Notes: a model not told the origin generated them from the letters alone. Positions 1 to 7,517 are shown, counted from the stretch's first letter. The stretch is 17,797 nucleotides of DNA from B120-G9 sp034659895 (GCA_034659895.1 JAYEIF010000091.1:1-17797); one strand, 5' to 3'. Translations and numbers: made by a program.

Positions 1-231
1 ACGACAATCGAGTATTCTCTGTCAACCTCATGCTATGTGGATGTCTCTGTATATAATCTCCTCGGCCAGAAGGTAAAAAATCTTGTTGATGAGATGAAGT
101 CGATCGGTGAACATAAAATCACTTGGGATGGCACCGATTGCGATGGAGTTGAAGTGGCTTCAGGAGTCTATTTCTATCGGATTACAGCAGGAGATGAAGT
201 TGCATCGAAAAAGATGATGTTGATAAGATAA
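1..231 (+). CDS. C-terminal end of a secreted protein with FlgD-Ig-like/type IX sorting domain (partial)
   Basis: The frame is open from base 1 to a TAA at 229-231, so about 76 C-terminal residues are visible and the start lies upstream of the window. The residues follow the pattern of the FlgD Ig-like / Por-type C-terminal sorting domain: a Y-S-L strand, then V-S-V-Y-N-L-L-G-Q-K-V, a G-E-H-K-I-T-W-D-G-T-D motif, and the closing G-V-Y-F-Y-R-I-T-A-G and K-K-M-M-L-I-R strands. In FCB-group bacteria this tail sits at the end of large exported proteins such as peptidases and adhesins, and it is thought to direct outer-membrane export or attachment. The catalytic or binding part is outside the window, so the protein's function cannot be named. 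The GTG at 37 is an internal valine, not a start. Confidence 0.85.
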   Translation, partial: TTIEYSLSTSCYVDVSVYNLLGQKVKNLVDEMKSIGEHKITWDGTDCDGVEVASGVYFYRITAGDEVASKKMMLIR

Positions 232-268
232 CCAACCCCCAACCGGTTTGATGATTTGAATATAGCGG

Positions 269-355
269 CTTATTCTATGCTCTTTTGCCGAATAAGTCGA
301 GACTGAATACAGTCTCGACCAGCTACGCTATTAGATTCAAACGAATCTGAGCTGG
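269..355. repeat. Three tandem stem-loops in the intergenic region
   Basis: Three inverted repeats lie side by side. The first pairs CTTATTC (269-275) with GAATAAG (290-296). The second pairs GTCGAGACTG (296-305) with CAGTCTCGAC (310-319) around an AATA loop and is a perfect 10-bp stem. The third pairs CCAGCT (319-324) with AGCTGG (350-355) and contains a nested AGATTC (333-338) / GAATCT (343-348) hairpin. No U-tract follows, so this is not a standard intrinsic terminator. It could be a REP-like dispersed repeat or an end-of-transcript structure for the gene at 1-231. The rest of 232-460 holds no convincing ORF. Confidence 0.7.
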
Positions 356-466
356 CTATCCGATTCACTCTATACGATATAGACAATGTCCTTTTTGTAA
401 CAGCTTATATATCCCACTAATTGATAGGACAGGAAAATATATCAATTTTCCTTTTGTGCTTGACTA

Positions 467-496
467 ATAACAAAAAATATGTACCTTAACTATAAT
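467..496 (+). promoter_or_regulatory. Probable sigma70-type promoter for hrcA operon
   Basis: A perfect TATAAT -10 hexamer lies at 491-496. The best-spaced -35 is ATAACA at 467-472 (4 of 6 matches to TTGACA, spacer 18 bp). A better-looking TTGACT at 460-465 is 25 bp away, too far to pair with this -10. Transcription would start near 503, just ahead of the dyad at 505-527 and about 45 nt before the hrcA ATG. Confidence 0.5.
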
Positions 497-504
497 ATGA
501 CACA

Positions 505-527
505 ATTACTGCCAATATGGCAGTAAT
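505..527. promoter_or_regulatory. 23-bp perfect dyad ahead of hrcA, candidate HrcA operator unlike classical CIRCE
   Basis: ATTACTGCCA (505-514) is the exact inverted copy of TGGCAGTAAT (518-527), with ATA between. Outside the 10-bp arms, after two mismatches, three more bases pair on each side (ACA with TGT). It sits directly after the -10 hexamer, where CIRCE operators normally lie in hrcA operons, but it does not match the CIRCE consensus TTAGCACTC-N9-GAGTGCTAA. It could be a diverged operator for HrcA or another repressor, or a 5'-UTR hairpin. Regulation by it is inferred from position. Confidence 0.6.
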
Positions 528-548
528 ATTGTTTGAGTAAAAATTGTT

Positions 549-1595
549 ATGGCATTTGAAAATCTAAGTGAGAGAGAAAAGCGAGTCCTTTCAAACCTGA
601 TTAATTACTATATTGCTTCGGCTGGTCCTGTTGGTTCTCGCGTGATTGCAAACAAATTTAAGATGGGTATTTCGTCGGCGACTATACGTAACACACTTCA
701 GGACTTAGAGGAATTGGGCTTGGTGTTGCAACCACACACGTCAGCGGGAAGAGTGCCGACTGATCTTGGTTACCGTGTTTATGTAGATTTTCTTCTTCAG
801 CCTAATGAACCCACTAAGGCTGAGAAAGAGTATATCAAGGATACACTTCTCAAGGAAGGTCGAGAAATAAATGCTATTTTAGGTCAAACTTGTCGAATCC
901 TCAGCGAAATTACAAGTCAGCTTGGTGTTTCTATCGCACCGAGATTTGATGAGGGAGTATTGAAGCACATTGATCTTATCCCAATCTCTGAGGAAAGGAT
1001 TATGGCTGTAGTTGTTGTTCGCTCCGGTTTGGCACGAAGTGTTATTATTGAGGTTGAGGCATCAATACCCGAGACTTCTTTACGTGAAGTAGAGTCGCTT
1101 CTTAACGAACGTCTTGGTGGGCTGACTCTTGGTGAAATCCGAGATACTATCTATTCCCGACTGGCTGATACATCTATTGGAGGGCGTTTGATAAAGCTCA
1201 TCATTGATTCCAAAGATCGGATTTGGACTGAGAAGAACAAGGGGGATGTTCATATCTCAGGGGCGGATAACCTTTTATTGCAACCGGAATTCGCCGATCT
1301 CGATCAGGTCTCACAACTTATCAAACTTGTTGAAGATGGGAGCGTTCTCCGCGACTTTTTGCTCAAGGCGAATAAAGAAGGGCTTTTTATTACAATTGGA
1401 CAGGAGAATAAGTTCTCCAAGATATTAAACTGTTCATTAGTAACCTCTTCATATAGAGTAGGGGAAATCATTGGTACTATAGGTGTGGTAGGGCCAACGC
1501 GGATGCCATATAATAAACTGTCTTCATTGGTAGATTATACTGCAAGAACCATTACACAGGTACTTAAGAAGATTGATGAAAGAGAGGAAAGCTGA
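549..1595 (+). CDS. hrcA: Heat-inducible transcription repressor HrcA
   Basis: A 348-residue protein, the usual HrcA length. The N-terminal winged helix (about 1-80) carries family hallmarks: G-P-V-G-S-R (26-31), S-S-A-T-I-R-N-T-L (42-50) and H-T-S-A-G-R-V-P-T-D-L-G-Y-R (63-76). The rest fits the GAF-like and dimerisation region. HrcA represses chaperone operons and is kept active by GroEL, so chaperone titration during heat stress relieves repression. It is the first gene of hrcA-grpE-dnaK-dnaJ, the usual autoregulated arrangement, and the dyad at 505-527 is its best candidate operator here. The ATG at 549 gives the standard N-terminus, although no strong Shine-Dalgarno precedes it (only a weak GAG about 12 nt upstream). 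Confidence 0.96.
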   Translation: MAFENLSEREKRVLSNLINYYIASAGPVGSRVIANKFKMGISSATIRNTLQDLEELGLVLQPHTSAGRVPTDLGYRVYVDFLLQPNEPTKAEKEYIKDTLLKEGREINAILGQTCRILSEITSQLGVSIAPRFDEGVLKHIDLIPISEERIMAVVVVRSGLARSVIIEVEASIPETSLREVESLLNERLGGLTLGEIRDTIYSRLADTSIGGRLIKLIIDSKDRIWTEKNKGDVHISGADNLLLQPEFADLDQVSQLIKLVEDGSVLRDFLLKANKEGLFITIGQENKFSKILNCSLVTSSYRVGEIIGTIGVVGPTRMPYNKLSSLVDYTARTITQVLKKIDEREES

Positions 1596-1598
1596 TTC

Positions 1599-2267
1599 AT
1601 GGCAGATAAGAAAAATAAAGAAGATAAAAATCCTGCCATTCAGGATGAAGATCAATCAAAGGAGAAAGATATCGAAGAAGTTCTTCCTGATGAGCAGGCT
1701 GAAACAACGACTGACGAGAATGCTGAATCTGTATCTGAATCTGAGGAGGTGACCGAGCCGGAACTTTCTGAGGAGGAGAGACTTTCCAAACGTGTTGTCG
1801 AGTTAGAGGACAAGTTATTACGGTCTGCCGCTGAATTTGAGAATTATAAAAAACGTATGGCGCATAATTATGAAAACTTAGTACAGTCTGCAAGTGAGAA
1901 TATTTTAACAGAAATTCTGGGGATTGTCGATAATTTTGAACGCGCGTTTGAGCACAATAATGAAAACACCGACTTTGAAGCCTTCAAAAAAGGGACTGAA
2001 CTTATTCTAAATCAGATGATAGATCTCCTGAAAAAACACAATGTGACCCCAATTGTGGCGTTAGGTGAGAAGTTTGACCCTAACCTTCATGAAGCGCTTA
2101 TGCAGGTTCCATCGGACGAACAAGAGGATGGGATTGTAGCGATGGAGATTAGTAAAGGATACCGTTACGGGCAACGTGTCCTGCGTCATGCAAAAGTTGG
2201 TGTAAGCAGTGGGAAATCTGAGAAATCTGAGAAATCTGAGAAAGATGAGAAAGAAAGTGATTCATAA
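1599..2267 (+). CDS. grpE: Nucleotide exchange factor GrpE
   Basis: A 222-residue protein whose ATG lies 3 nt after the hrcA stop. AGAGAGGAAA inside the end of hrcA supplies the Shine-Dalgarno. The core shows GrpE signatures: a long helical segment from about 58 (with L-R-S-A-A-E-F-E-N-Y-K-K-R near 74-86), then D-N-F-E-R-A, and a C-terminal beta region with V-L-R-H-A-K-V-G-V. GrpE dimers release ADP from DnaK and so reset the chaperone cycle. The first 58 or so residues are a very acidic, low-complexity extension, probably disordered. The C-terminus ends in a lysine/serine/glutamate repeat (K-S-E three times, then K-D-E) encoded by a 9-bp tandem repeat at 2214-2240 plus a degenerate fourth unit. 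Confidence 0.96.
   Translation: MADKKNKEDKNPAIQDEDQSKEKDIEEVLPDEQAETTTDENAESVSESEEVTEPELSEEERLSKRVVELEDKLLRSAAEFENYKKRMAHNYENLVQSASENILTEILGIVDNFERAFEHNNENTDFEAFKKGTELILNQMIDLLKKHNVTPIVALGEKFDPNLHEALMQVPSDEQEDGIVAMEISKGYRYGQRVLRHAKVGVSSGKSEKSEKSEKDEKESDS
2214..2249 (+). repeat. 9-bp tandem repeat at the 3' end of grpE
   Basis: AAATCTGAG occurs three times in perfect tandem (2214-2240), followed by AAAGATGAG (2241-2249) as a diverged fourth copy. The unit is in frame, so copy-number change would alter the charged GrpE tail by three residues at a time without a frameshift. Confidence 0.85.
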
Positions 2268-2336
2268 AAAACAATCAGCTGAAAATTATGTTAAATAAAA
2301 TAAAAGAAATCACAATTAACACAGGAGAGTTAAGTT

Positions 2337-4295
2337 ATGGGTAAAATTATTGGAATTGATTTGGGTACGACTAATTCGTGCGTGGCAGTTCTGGAGGGTC
2401 AGGAGCCAACGGTAATTCCCAATCAGGAAGGTGCTCGTACAACGTCTTCGATAGTGGCGTTTGCAAAGGACGGTGAGCGACTCGTAGGGGCGGCAGCCAA
2501 GCGTCAGGCAGTAACAAACCCAGAAAACACCGTATTTTCTATCAAGCGTTTTATGGGTCGCATGCACAGCGAGGTTAATGCTGAAGAAAAGATAGTGCCG
2601 TATGTAGTAACATCCAATGAAAGTGGTGCAGTCGAAGTAGAAATTTCTGGTAAGAAGTACTCACCGCCCGAAATTTCTGCAATGGTGCTGCGCTATCTGA
2701 AAAAATCGGCAGAGAACTATCTTGGCAGCGAAGTTACCCAGGCGGTTATTACTGTACCAGCATATTTTAACGATTCACAACGTAAAGCAACTAAGGATGC
2801 TGGTCGTATTGCCGGCCTTGAAGTCCTTCGTATTATCAATGAACCTACTGCGGCTTCGCTAACTTATGGACTTCAGAAAGAGAGCAAGCAGAAAATTGCG
2901 GTTTTTGACCTCGGCGGTGGGACATTTGATATTTCTATTCTATCCATTGCTGAAGGTGTTTTCGAGGTTGAAGCTACTAATGGCGATACCCATCTTGGCG
3001 GGGATGATTTTGATCAAGTAATCATTAACTGGATGGCGGATGAATTTCAGAAGGACCAGGGTATTGATTTGCGCAAGGATAGAATGGCTTTGCAGAGACT
3101 CAAAGAGGCTGCTGAGAAAGCTAAGGTTGAGCTTTCATCTACAATGCAAACCAATATCAATTTGCCGTTTGTTACTGCTGATCAGTCCGGCCCGAAACAT
3201 CTTGACCTGACTCTCAGTCGGGCAAAGTTTGAGCAACTTTCAGATGATCTTGTACAGAGAACGGTAAAACCATGTCAGGCGGCGTTGTCTGATGCAAAAC
3301 TCTCATTTGGTGAGATAGACGAAGTTGTCTTAGTCGGCGGTATGACTCGTATGCCGCGAATTATTGAAAAGGTCAAAGAATTATTTGGTAAAGATCCACA
3401 CAAAGGTGTAAATCCTGACGAGGTCGTGGCTACCGGTGCTGCTATTCAGGCCGGAATTATGGGTGGCGATATGGATGACAAAGATATCGTTCTCCTTGAT
3501 GTTACTCCATTGTCGCTTGGTATTGAGACTCTGGGCGGGGTGATGACGCAGTTGATTGAGCGCAACACGACTATTCCGACCCGCAAGTCGCAGATATTTT
3601 CAACTGCCGCAGATAACCAGCCGGCTGTTTCAATTCATGTCCTTCAGGGTGAACGCAAGATGGCTGTTGATGACAGAACGCTCGGTCGGTTTGATTTAGT
3701 TGGTATTCCTCCCGCTCCACGGGGTATGCCTCAGATCGAGGTTTCATTCGACATTGATGCCAACGGGATTGTTCATGTCAGCGCCAAAGACAAGGCAACC
3801 GGCAAAGAGCAATCAATAAAGATAGAGGTGTCGTCAGGGCTTTCTGATCAAGAAGTTGATCGTATGGTCCAAGATGCCGAAAAAAATGCAGAAGAAGATA
3901 AGAAAAAGTCAGAGTTGATACAGGCTCGCAATGAGGGAGATCAACTTGTCTATCAAACAGAAAAAACACTCAAAGAACAAGGTGATAAAATCTCCGAAGA
4001 GGAGAAAACAAAAGTAGAGGAAGCTGTTAAGGTATTAAAAGATTCCCTCTCAGGTGAATCAACTGAGGCTATCAATAATGCCAAAGAAGCCCTAATGGCA
4101 GCATCACACAAAATGTCTGAAGAAATGTACAAGCAGGCACAGAAAGATCAGGCTTCTGCTGGTGCACAGGCAGGAGAGCAATCTGCTGATGATGAGCAAC
4201 AAACAGAAGGGGATGAGTCTGATAAAAATGAGAAATCCGATGGTGATGAAACTGTAGATGCTGAATTTGAAGTATTCGATGATGATAAGAAGTAA
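2337..4295 (+). CDS. dnaK: Molecular chaperone DnaK (Hsp70)
   Basis: A 652-residue Hsp70 with a strong Shine-Dalgarno (AGGAGAG, 2323-2329, 7 nt before ATG). The ATPase domain carries G-I-D-L-G-T-T-N-S-C (6-15), D-L-G-G-G-T-F-D (191-198) and V-L-V-G-G-M-T-R-M-P (331-340). The interdomain linker V-L-L-D-V-T-P-L-S-L is at 385-394, followed by the peptide-binding beta-sandwich and helical lid. The end is typical of DnaK (T-V-D-A-E-F-E-V) but is preceded by an unusually long acidic linker rich in D, E, Q and S and followed by D-D-D-K-K. DnaK binds unfolded segments using ATP, with DnaJ stimulating hydrolysis and GrpE exchanging nucleotide; both are its immediate neighbours. The 69-bp gap after grpE has no convincing separate promoter, so co-transcription is likely. 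Confidence 0.98.
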   Translation: MGKIIGIDLGTTNSCVAVLEGQEPTVIPNQEGARTTSSIVAFAKDGERLVGAAAKRQAVTNPENTVFSIKRFMGRMHSEVNAEEKIVPYVVTSNESGAVEVEISGKKYSPPEISAMVLRYLKKSAENYLGSEVTQAVITVPAYFNDSQRKATKDAGRIAGLEVLRIINEPTAASLTYGLQKESKQKIAVFDLGGGTFDISILSIAEGVFEVEATNGDTHLGGDDFDQVIINWMADEFQKDQGIDLRKDRMALQRLKEAAEKAKVELSSTMQTNINLPFVTADQSGPKHLDLTLSRAKFEQLSDDLVQRTVKPCQAALSDAKLSFGEIDEVVLVGGMTRMPRIIEKVKELFGKDPHKGVNPDEVVATGAAIQAGIMGGDMDDKDIVLLDVTPLSLGIETLGGVMTQLIERNTTIPTRKSQIFSTAADNQPAVSIHVLQGERKMAVDDRTLGRFDLVGIPPAPRGMPQIEVSFDIDANGIVHVSAKDKATGKEQSIKIEVSSGLSDQEVDRMVQDAEKNAEEDKKKSELIQARNEGDQLVYQTEKTLKEQGDKISEEEKTKVEEAVKVLKDSLSGESTEAINNAKEALMAASHKMSEEMYKQAQKDQASAGAQAGEQSADDEQQTEGDESDKNEKSDGDETVDAEFEVFDDDKK

Positions 4296-4302
4296 TTAAT
4301 TT

Positions 4303-5702
4303 ATGCCAAAACGAGACTACTATGAAATACTCGGGATTGATCGAGGAGCTTCTGAGGATGAGCTAAAATCGGCTTATCGTAAAATGGCGATGAAAAATCA
4401 CCCGGACCGAAATCCGGGAGATGAAGCCGCCGAGAGTCGATTCAAAGAGGTGTCTGAGGCTTACGAGATTCTCAAAGATCCACAAAAACGACAAATGTAT
4501 GACCAGTTTGGCCACGAAGGTCTTGAACAGGGAGGAGGTTTTGGCGGTTTTGAGGGGTTCGGGGGAGGTTTCGATATAAGTGATGCCCTTCGAGCCTTCA
4601 TGCGCGACTTTGGAGGCGGCGGAGGCGGCGGATCGATGTTCGATGATTTGTTTGGCATGGGTGGCGGAGGTAGCCGCCGCCAACGTAATCGTGGTGAAGA
4701 CCTCCGTATTCGTGTCAAGTTATCATTGGAGGAAATTGCTTCCGGAACTGAGAAATCGCTGCGTGTTAAACGTTTGGTTAAATGTGATGCTTGTAATGGA
4801 AGTGGAGTAGCTGCTGGATCACATCGAAAGACTTGTCCGCAATGCAGGGGAAGCGGTCGTGTCCGCACTGTGTCACGTACAATTTTAGGGTCAATTCAGC
4901 AGGTTACTACTTGCAGTATGTGCCGTGGGACAGGCGAGGTTATTTCCGATCCTTGTAAGGTTTGTGGCGGTGAAGGACGTGTGCGCAGTACTGGAACTGT
5001 TAAAATTAAAATTCCTGCCGGTGTTTCCAGCGGGAACTATATGACTGTCGATAGTATGGGCAATGCCGCTCCCGGTAATGGTGAACCCGGCGATCTCATT
5101 ACTGTTTTTGAAGAAAGCGAACATGAGTTTTTCACGCGGAGAGGTGATAATATCATTTGCGAAATACCATTATCCTTTACTATGGCTGCTCTTGGAGGTA
5201 CAGTTTCTATTCCAACTTTGTCTGGTGAAGCGCAATTGCGGATACCTTCCGGAATACAGCCAGGCAAAGTATTAAAGATGCGCGGTAAAGGTATTCCACA
5301 TCTTCATAGAAACGGCAGCGGCGATCAACTTGTTCAAGTAACAGTTTGGGTGCCGACAAAACTCAGTGCGAATGATAAAGAAATTCTCAAAGAGCTTAAA
5401 ACTTCAGAGTCATTTCGCCCACCAGAAGGAGGAAAGTCGTTCTTTTCAAAGTTGCGGGAGTCTTTTGGTGTATNNNNNNNNNNNNNNNNNNNNNNNNNNN
5501 NNNNNNNNNNNNNNNNNNNNNNNNNNNNNNNNNNNNNNNNNNNNNNNNNNNNNNNNNNNNNNNNNNNNNNNNNTGGGTGCCGACAAAACTCAGTGCGAAT
5601 GATAAAGAAATTCTCAAAGAGCTTAAAACTTCAGAGTCATTTCGCCCACCAGAAGGAGGAAAGTCGTTCTTTTCAAAGTTGCGGGAGTCTTTTGGTGTAT
5701 AA
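4303..5702 (+). CDS. dnaJ: Chaperone DnaJ (Hsp40), 3' end interrupted by assembly gap
   Basis: A type I DnaJ. The J domain has the HPD motif at 33-35, followed by a Gly/Phe region (about 77-123) with D-I-S-D-A-L-R-A-F-M inserted. The zinc-finger domain has four CxxCxGxG units (Cys 161/164, 178/181, 204/207, 218/221), followed by the C-terminal substrate-binding domain. DnaJ delivers clients to DnaK and triggers its ATPase. The true gene reads to valine 390 at 5470-5472. The T at 5473 then runs into a 100-N gap, and the same 127 bp reappear at 5574-5700, followed by AA. Collapsing the duplicate gives GTA-TAA, i.e. a normal 390-residue protein with a stop spanning the junction (5473 plus 5701-5702). 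A direct read-through of the gap yields a false, frame-shifted tail. The ATG lies 7 nt after the dnaK stop with little Shine-Dalgarno. Confidence 0.95.
5347..5473 (+). repeat. First copy of 127-bp sequence flanking the gap (assembly duplication)
   Basis: This sequence, inside the dnaJ 3' end, is identical base for base to 5574-5700. Duplicated contig ends on both sides of a 100-N spacer are the signature of two contigs overlapping by the assembly k-mer (127) that were scaffolded rather than merged. Confidence 0.95.
5474..5573. other. Scaffold gap of exactly 100 Ns
   Basis: One hundred undetermined bases placed between two identical 127-bp flanks. The round length and the duplicate flanks indicate a placeholder rather than real unsequenced DNA. 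Confidence 0.97.
5574..5700 (+). repeat. Second copy of 127-bp sequence flanking the gap (assembly duplication)
   Basis: Exact copy of 5347-5473. It is offset by 227 bp, which is not a multiple of three, so the copy is out of frame with the dnaJ reading frame entering the gap. It leads directly into AA, completing the dnaJ stop codon. Confidence 0.95.
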
Positions 5703-5810
5703 ATAAATCCTCCTATAGTTTAGAGTGTAAAATGCTGTTTAAGCAATGTGTTTACAGTTCCTTTCCGCCATCTTTAGCAAAGTGTTAAAAAACTCAAAAC
5801 GGAAGACGAT

Positions 5811-5873
5811 ATGGCGACAGCTTCTTCAACAGCTTATTATACCTTACTTGGAACAACAAACGTGTTGATATGA
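5811..5873 (+). CDS. Possible 20-codon leader ORF overlapping the prmA start
   Basis: An ATG at 5811 is preceded at a 5-nt spacing by GGAAG (5801-5805). It opens a 20-codon frame rich in Ala, Ser, Thr and Tyr that ends in the TGA at 5871-5873. This stop overlaps the prmA ATG (5870-5872) in an ATGA arrangement. prmA itself has no visible Shine-Dalgarno, so ribosomes finishing this small frame could re-initiate on prmA. I see no similarity to a known protein. It may be a translational-coupling leader, or chance. Confidence 0.35.
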   Translation: MATASSTAYYTLLGTTNVLI

Positions 5874-6766
5874 TATCTACCGAAGACAAGAGCGAAAAAT
5901 CTCTGGCAGAACTGCGAGTGGAATTGCCACAATGCCATGTGGATGCGGTATGCGATTTCATTGTAGAGAATATCAGCAGTGGATTAGTACTCGAAGATGA
6001 AGAAGGCAATAGTTCTACCGTTGTGATTTTCTATGTCGATCATGTTGAAGTCGAAAAGCACAAATCTTGTCTTGCCTCGTATCTTGGTTCTCTTGTGGGA
6101 GATGAGATGCCTACTGTTCCGGAGATTGCCTATAATACTATCGCAAATCTGGTTTGGGAAGAAGAGTATCGTAAATCTGTCGTATCAGTAACAGTCGCTG
6201 AGGATATCACAGTTGTTCCACCATGGTTAGTAGAGAGTCAGTCTTCACGCTATCAGATACTGATTGAACCAAAAATGGCTTTTGGCACTGGAAAGCATGA
6301 AACTACGCGCTCCTGCCTTACTATTATGCGCAATCGTTTCAAGCCTGATATGCGTTTTCTTGATCTCGGTTGTGGGTCGGGGATACTGTCAATTTTAGCC
6401 GATAAAATGGGGGCAAGCTACGTCAAGGCAGTTGATTATGATGTAACGGCTGTTGAGAACTGTCGTGAGAATTTCCAGATCAATAATGTAACTACACCTA
6501 ATGATATTATCTTTGGCTCAATTGAGAAATGCCGCCGTGATCATCCGTATGAGTTTGTTTGCGCCAATATCATTAAAATCACAATTCTTGAGATGCTGGA
6601 TGACCTTATTTCGCTGACAACCACTTCCGGCATTCTTCTTCTGTCGGGTTTGTTGGATAGTGATACTGACGATATTATAGCGGCTCTGGAAAAGCGCAGA
6701 TTGACCGACTTTGAGATACACCCTGATAACGAATGGCGCAGTTTTATCATTTTCACAGGTGATTGA
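5870..6766 (+). CDS. prmA: Ribosomal protein L11 methyltransferase PrmA
   Basis: A 298-residue class I SAM-dependent methyltransferase. The N-terminal L11-recognition domain is recognisable from about residue 12 (L-A-E-L-R-V-E-L-P). The catalytic part has I-E-P-K-M-A-F-G-T-G-K-H-E-T-T (132-146), the SAM-binding motif F-L-D-L-G-C-G-S-G (163-171), an acidic A-V-D-Y-D at the end of the second strand (187-191) and V-C-A-N-I (230-234), where families usually have V-A-N-I. PrmA trimethylates lysines and the N-terminus of ribosomal protein L11. Following dnaJ and preceding rsmE repeats the gene order known from Firmicutes dnaK operons. The start lacks a Shine-Dalgarno and overlaps the stop of a 20-codon ORF. 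Confidence 0.93.
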   Translation: MISTEDKSEKSLAELRVELPQCHVDAVCDFIVENISSGLVLEDEEGNSSTVVIFYVDHVEVEKHKSCLASYLGSLVGDEMPTVPEIAYNTIANLVWEEEYRKSVVSVTVAEDITVVPPWLVESQSSRYQILIEPKMAFGTGKHETTRSCLTIMRNRFKPDMRFLDLGCGSGILSILADKMGASYVKAVDYDVTAVENCRENFQINNVTTPNDIIFGSIEKCRRDHPYEFVCANIIKITILEMLDDLISLTTTSGILLLSGLLDSDTDDIIAALEKRRLTDFEIHPDNEWRSFIIFTGD

Positions 6767-6767
6767 T

Positions 6768-7517
6768 ATGACGGCACCAATATTTTATGCCCCGCCGAAA
6801 AATCGGACTGAGAATACCATTATATTGCCCGCTGTTGAAGGGAAACATGCCCAGAGTGTTATGAGACTAAAACGGGGAGACCCAGTCATTGTCGTTGATG
6901 GTCTCGGTATAGCTTTCAGGGGGGAGCTTACAAGTGGACCTCGTTCAAAACAGGTTACAGTACGTATCCATACAGAGACACGTCACTTCGGTGAGGCGTC
7001 GGTTCGTTTAACGCTAGCGGCAGGTTTGTCCGCTGGATACAAGTTTGATAAGATTATCGAAAAAGGAACCGAGCTTGGTGTAACGCGATTCGTTCCGCTG
7101 CTTACAGCAAAATCACGAGTTAAACTTGAAGATCCAAAGCGAATCACAACACGGCTCAAACGTTGGGAAAAAGTTGCTTTGTCCGCAATAAAGCAATCTC
7201 ACCGATCATATATTCCAAACATCTCGACCCCAACACGACTGGCGGATTTTCTTCAACAGATCGAACATGGAAGCCTGAATCTGATATTCCATACAGATCA
7301 GTCAGTCCCGCCATTTGATAAACTGCAGATAAACTTTGGTTTTCAGCGAGCCTATGTTCTGATAGGTCCTGAGTCTGGATTTTCTCAGGATGAATATCTT
7401 CTTGCTCTCAGGGCTGGTTTTAAGGCAACAAAACTTGGCTCGCGTATTCTGCGAACCGAAACCGCCGGACCAGTAGCCTGCGCATTAGTGATGAATGCAC
7501 TCGGAGAGTTGAGATAG
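6768..7517 (+). CDS. rsmE: 16S rRNA (uracil-1498-N3)-methyltransferase RsmE
   Basis: A 249-residue SPOUT-family methyltransferase. The ATG at 6768 is one base after the prmA stop and gives the normal N-terminus M-T-A-P-I-F-Y-A. An upstream TTG in frame (6711) would add 19 residues inside prmA and is less likely. The N-terminal PUA-like region carries H-A-Q-S-V-M-R-L-K-R-G-D (27-38). The knotted SAM-binding end has I-G-P-E-S-G-F (209-215) and L-G-S-R-I-L-R-T-E-T-A (233-243), diagnostic of RsmE. It methylates U1498 in helix 44 of 16S rRNA. With prmA it forms a ribosome-modification pair at the end of the chaperone operon. Confidence 0.95.
   Translation: MTAPIFYAPPKNRTENTIILPAVEGKHAQSVMRLKRGDPVIVVDGLGIAFRGELTSGPRSKQVTVRIHTETRHFGEASVRLTLAAGLSAGYKFDKIIEKGTELGVTRFVPLLTAKSRVKLEDPKRITTRLKRWEKVALSAIKQSHRSYIPNISTPTRLADFLQQIEHGSLNLIFHTDQSVPPFDKLQINFGFQRAYVLIGPESGFSQDEYLLALRAGFKATKLGSRILRTETAGPVACALVMNALGELR

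Noticed and set aside
269..355. Intrinsic terminator for the gene at 1-231
   Set aside because: Stable stems are present but no run of T follows any of them.
460..496. TTGACT (460-465) as -35 paired with TATAAT (491-496)
   Set aside because: The spacer is 25 bp, too long for a sigma70 promoter; a weaker but correctly spaced -35 was listed instead.
505..527. Calling the hrcA dyad a CIRCE element
   Set aside because: Neither the arm sequence nor the 9-bp spacer of CIRCE is present.
4461..4868. A 135-residue minus-strand ORF opposite dnaJ
   Set aside because: It is the proline-rich antisense shadow of the glycine-rich and zinc-finger coding region.
5574..5706. A long read-through DnaJ of about 467 residues crossing the gap
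   Set aside because: The tail after the Ns is a frame-shifted translation of the duplicated 127 bp; collapsing the duplicate gives a normal stop after residue 390.
5729..5765. Hairpin after dnaJ (TGCT/AGCA within GTAAA/TTTAC) as a terminator
   Set aside because: Short, bulged arms and no U-tract; not strong enough to list.
6711..6767. Upstream TTG start extending RsmE by 19 residues
   Set aside because: It lies inside prmA and the ATG at 6768 gives the usual RsmE N-terminus.
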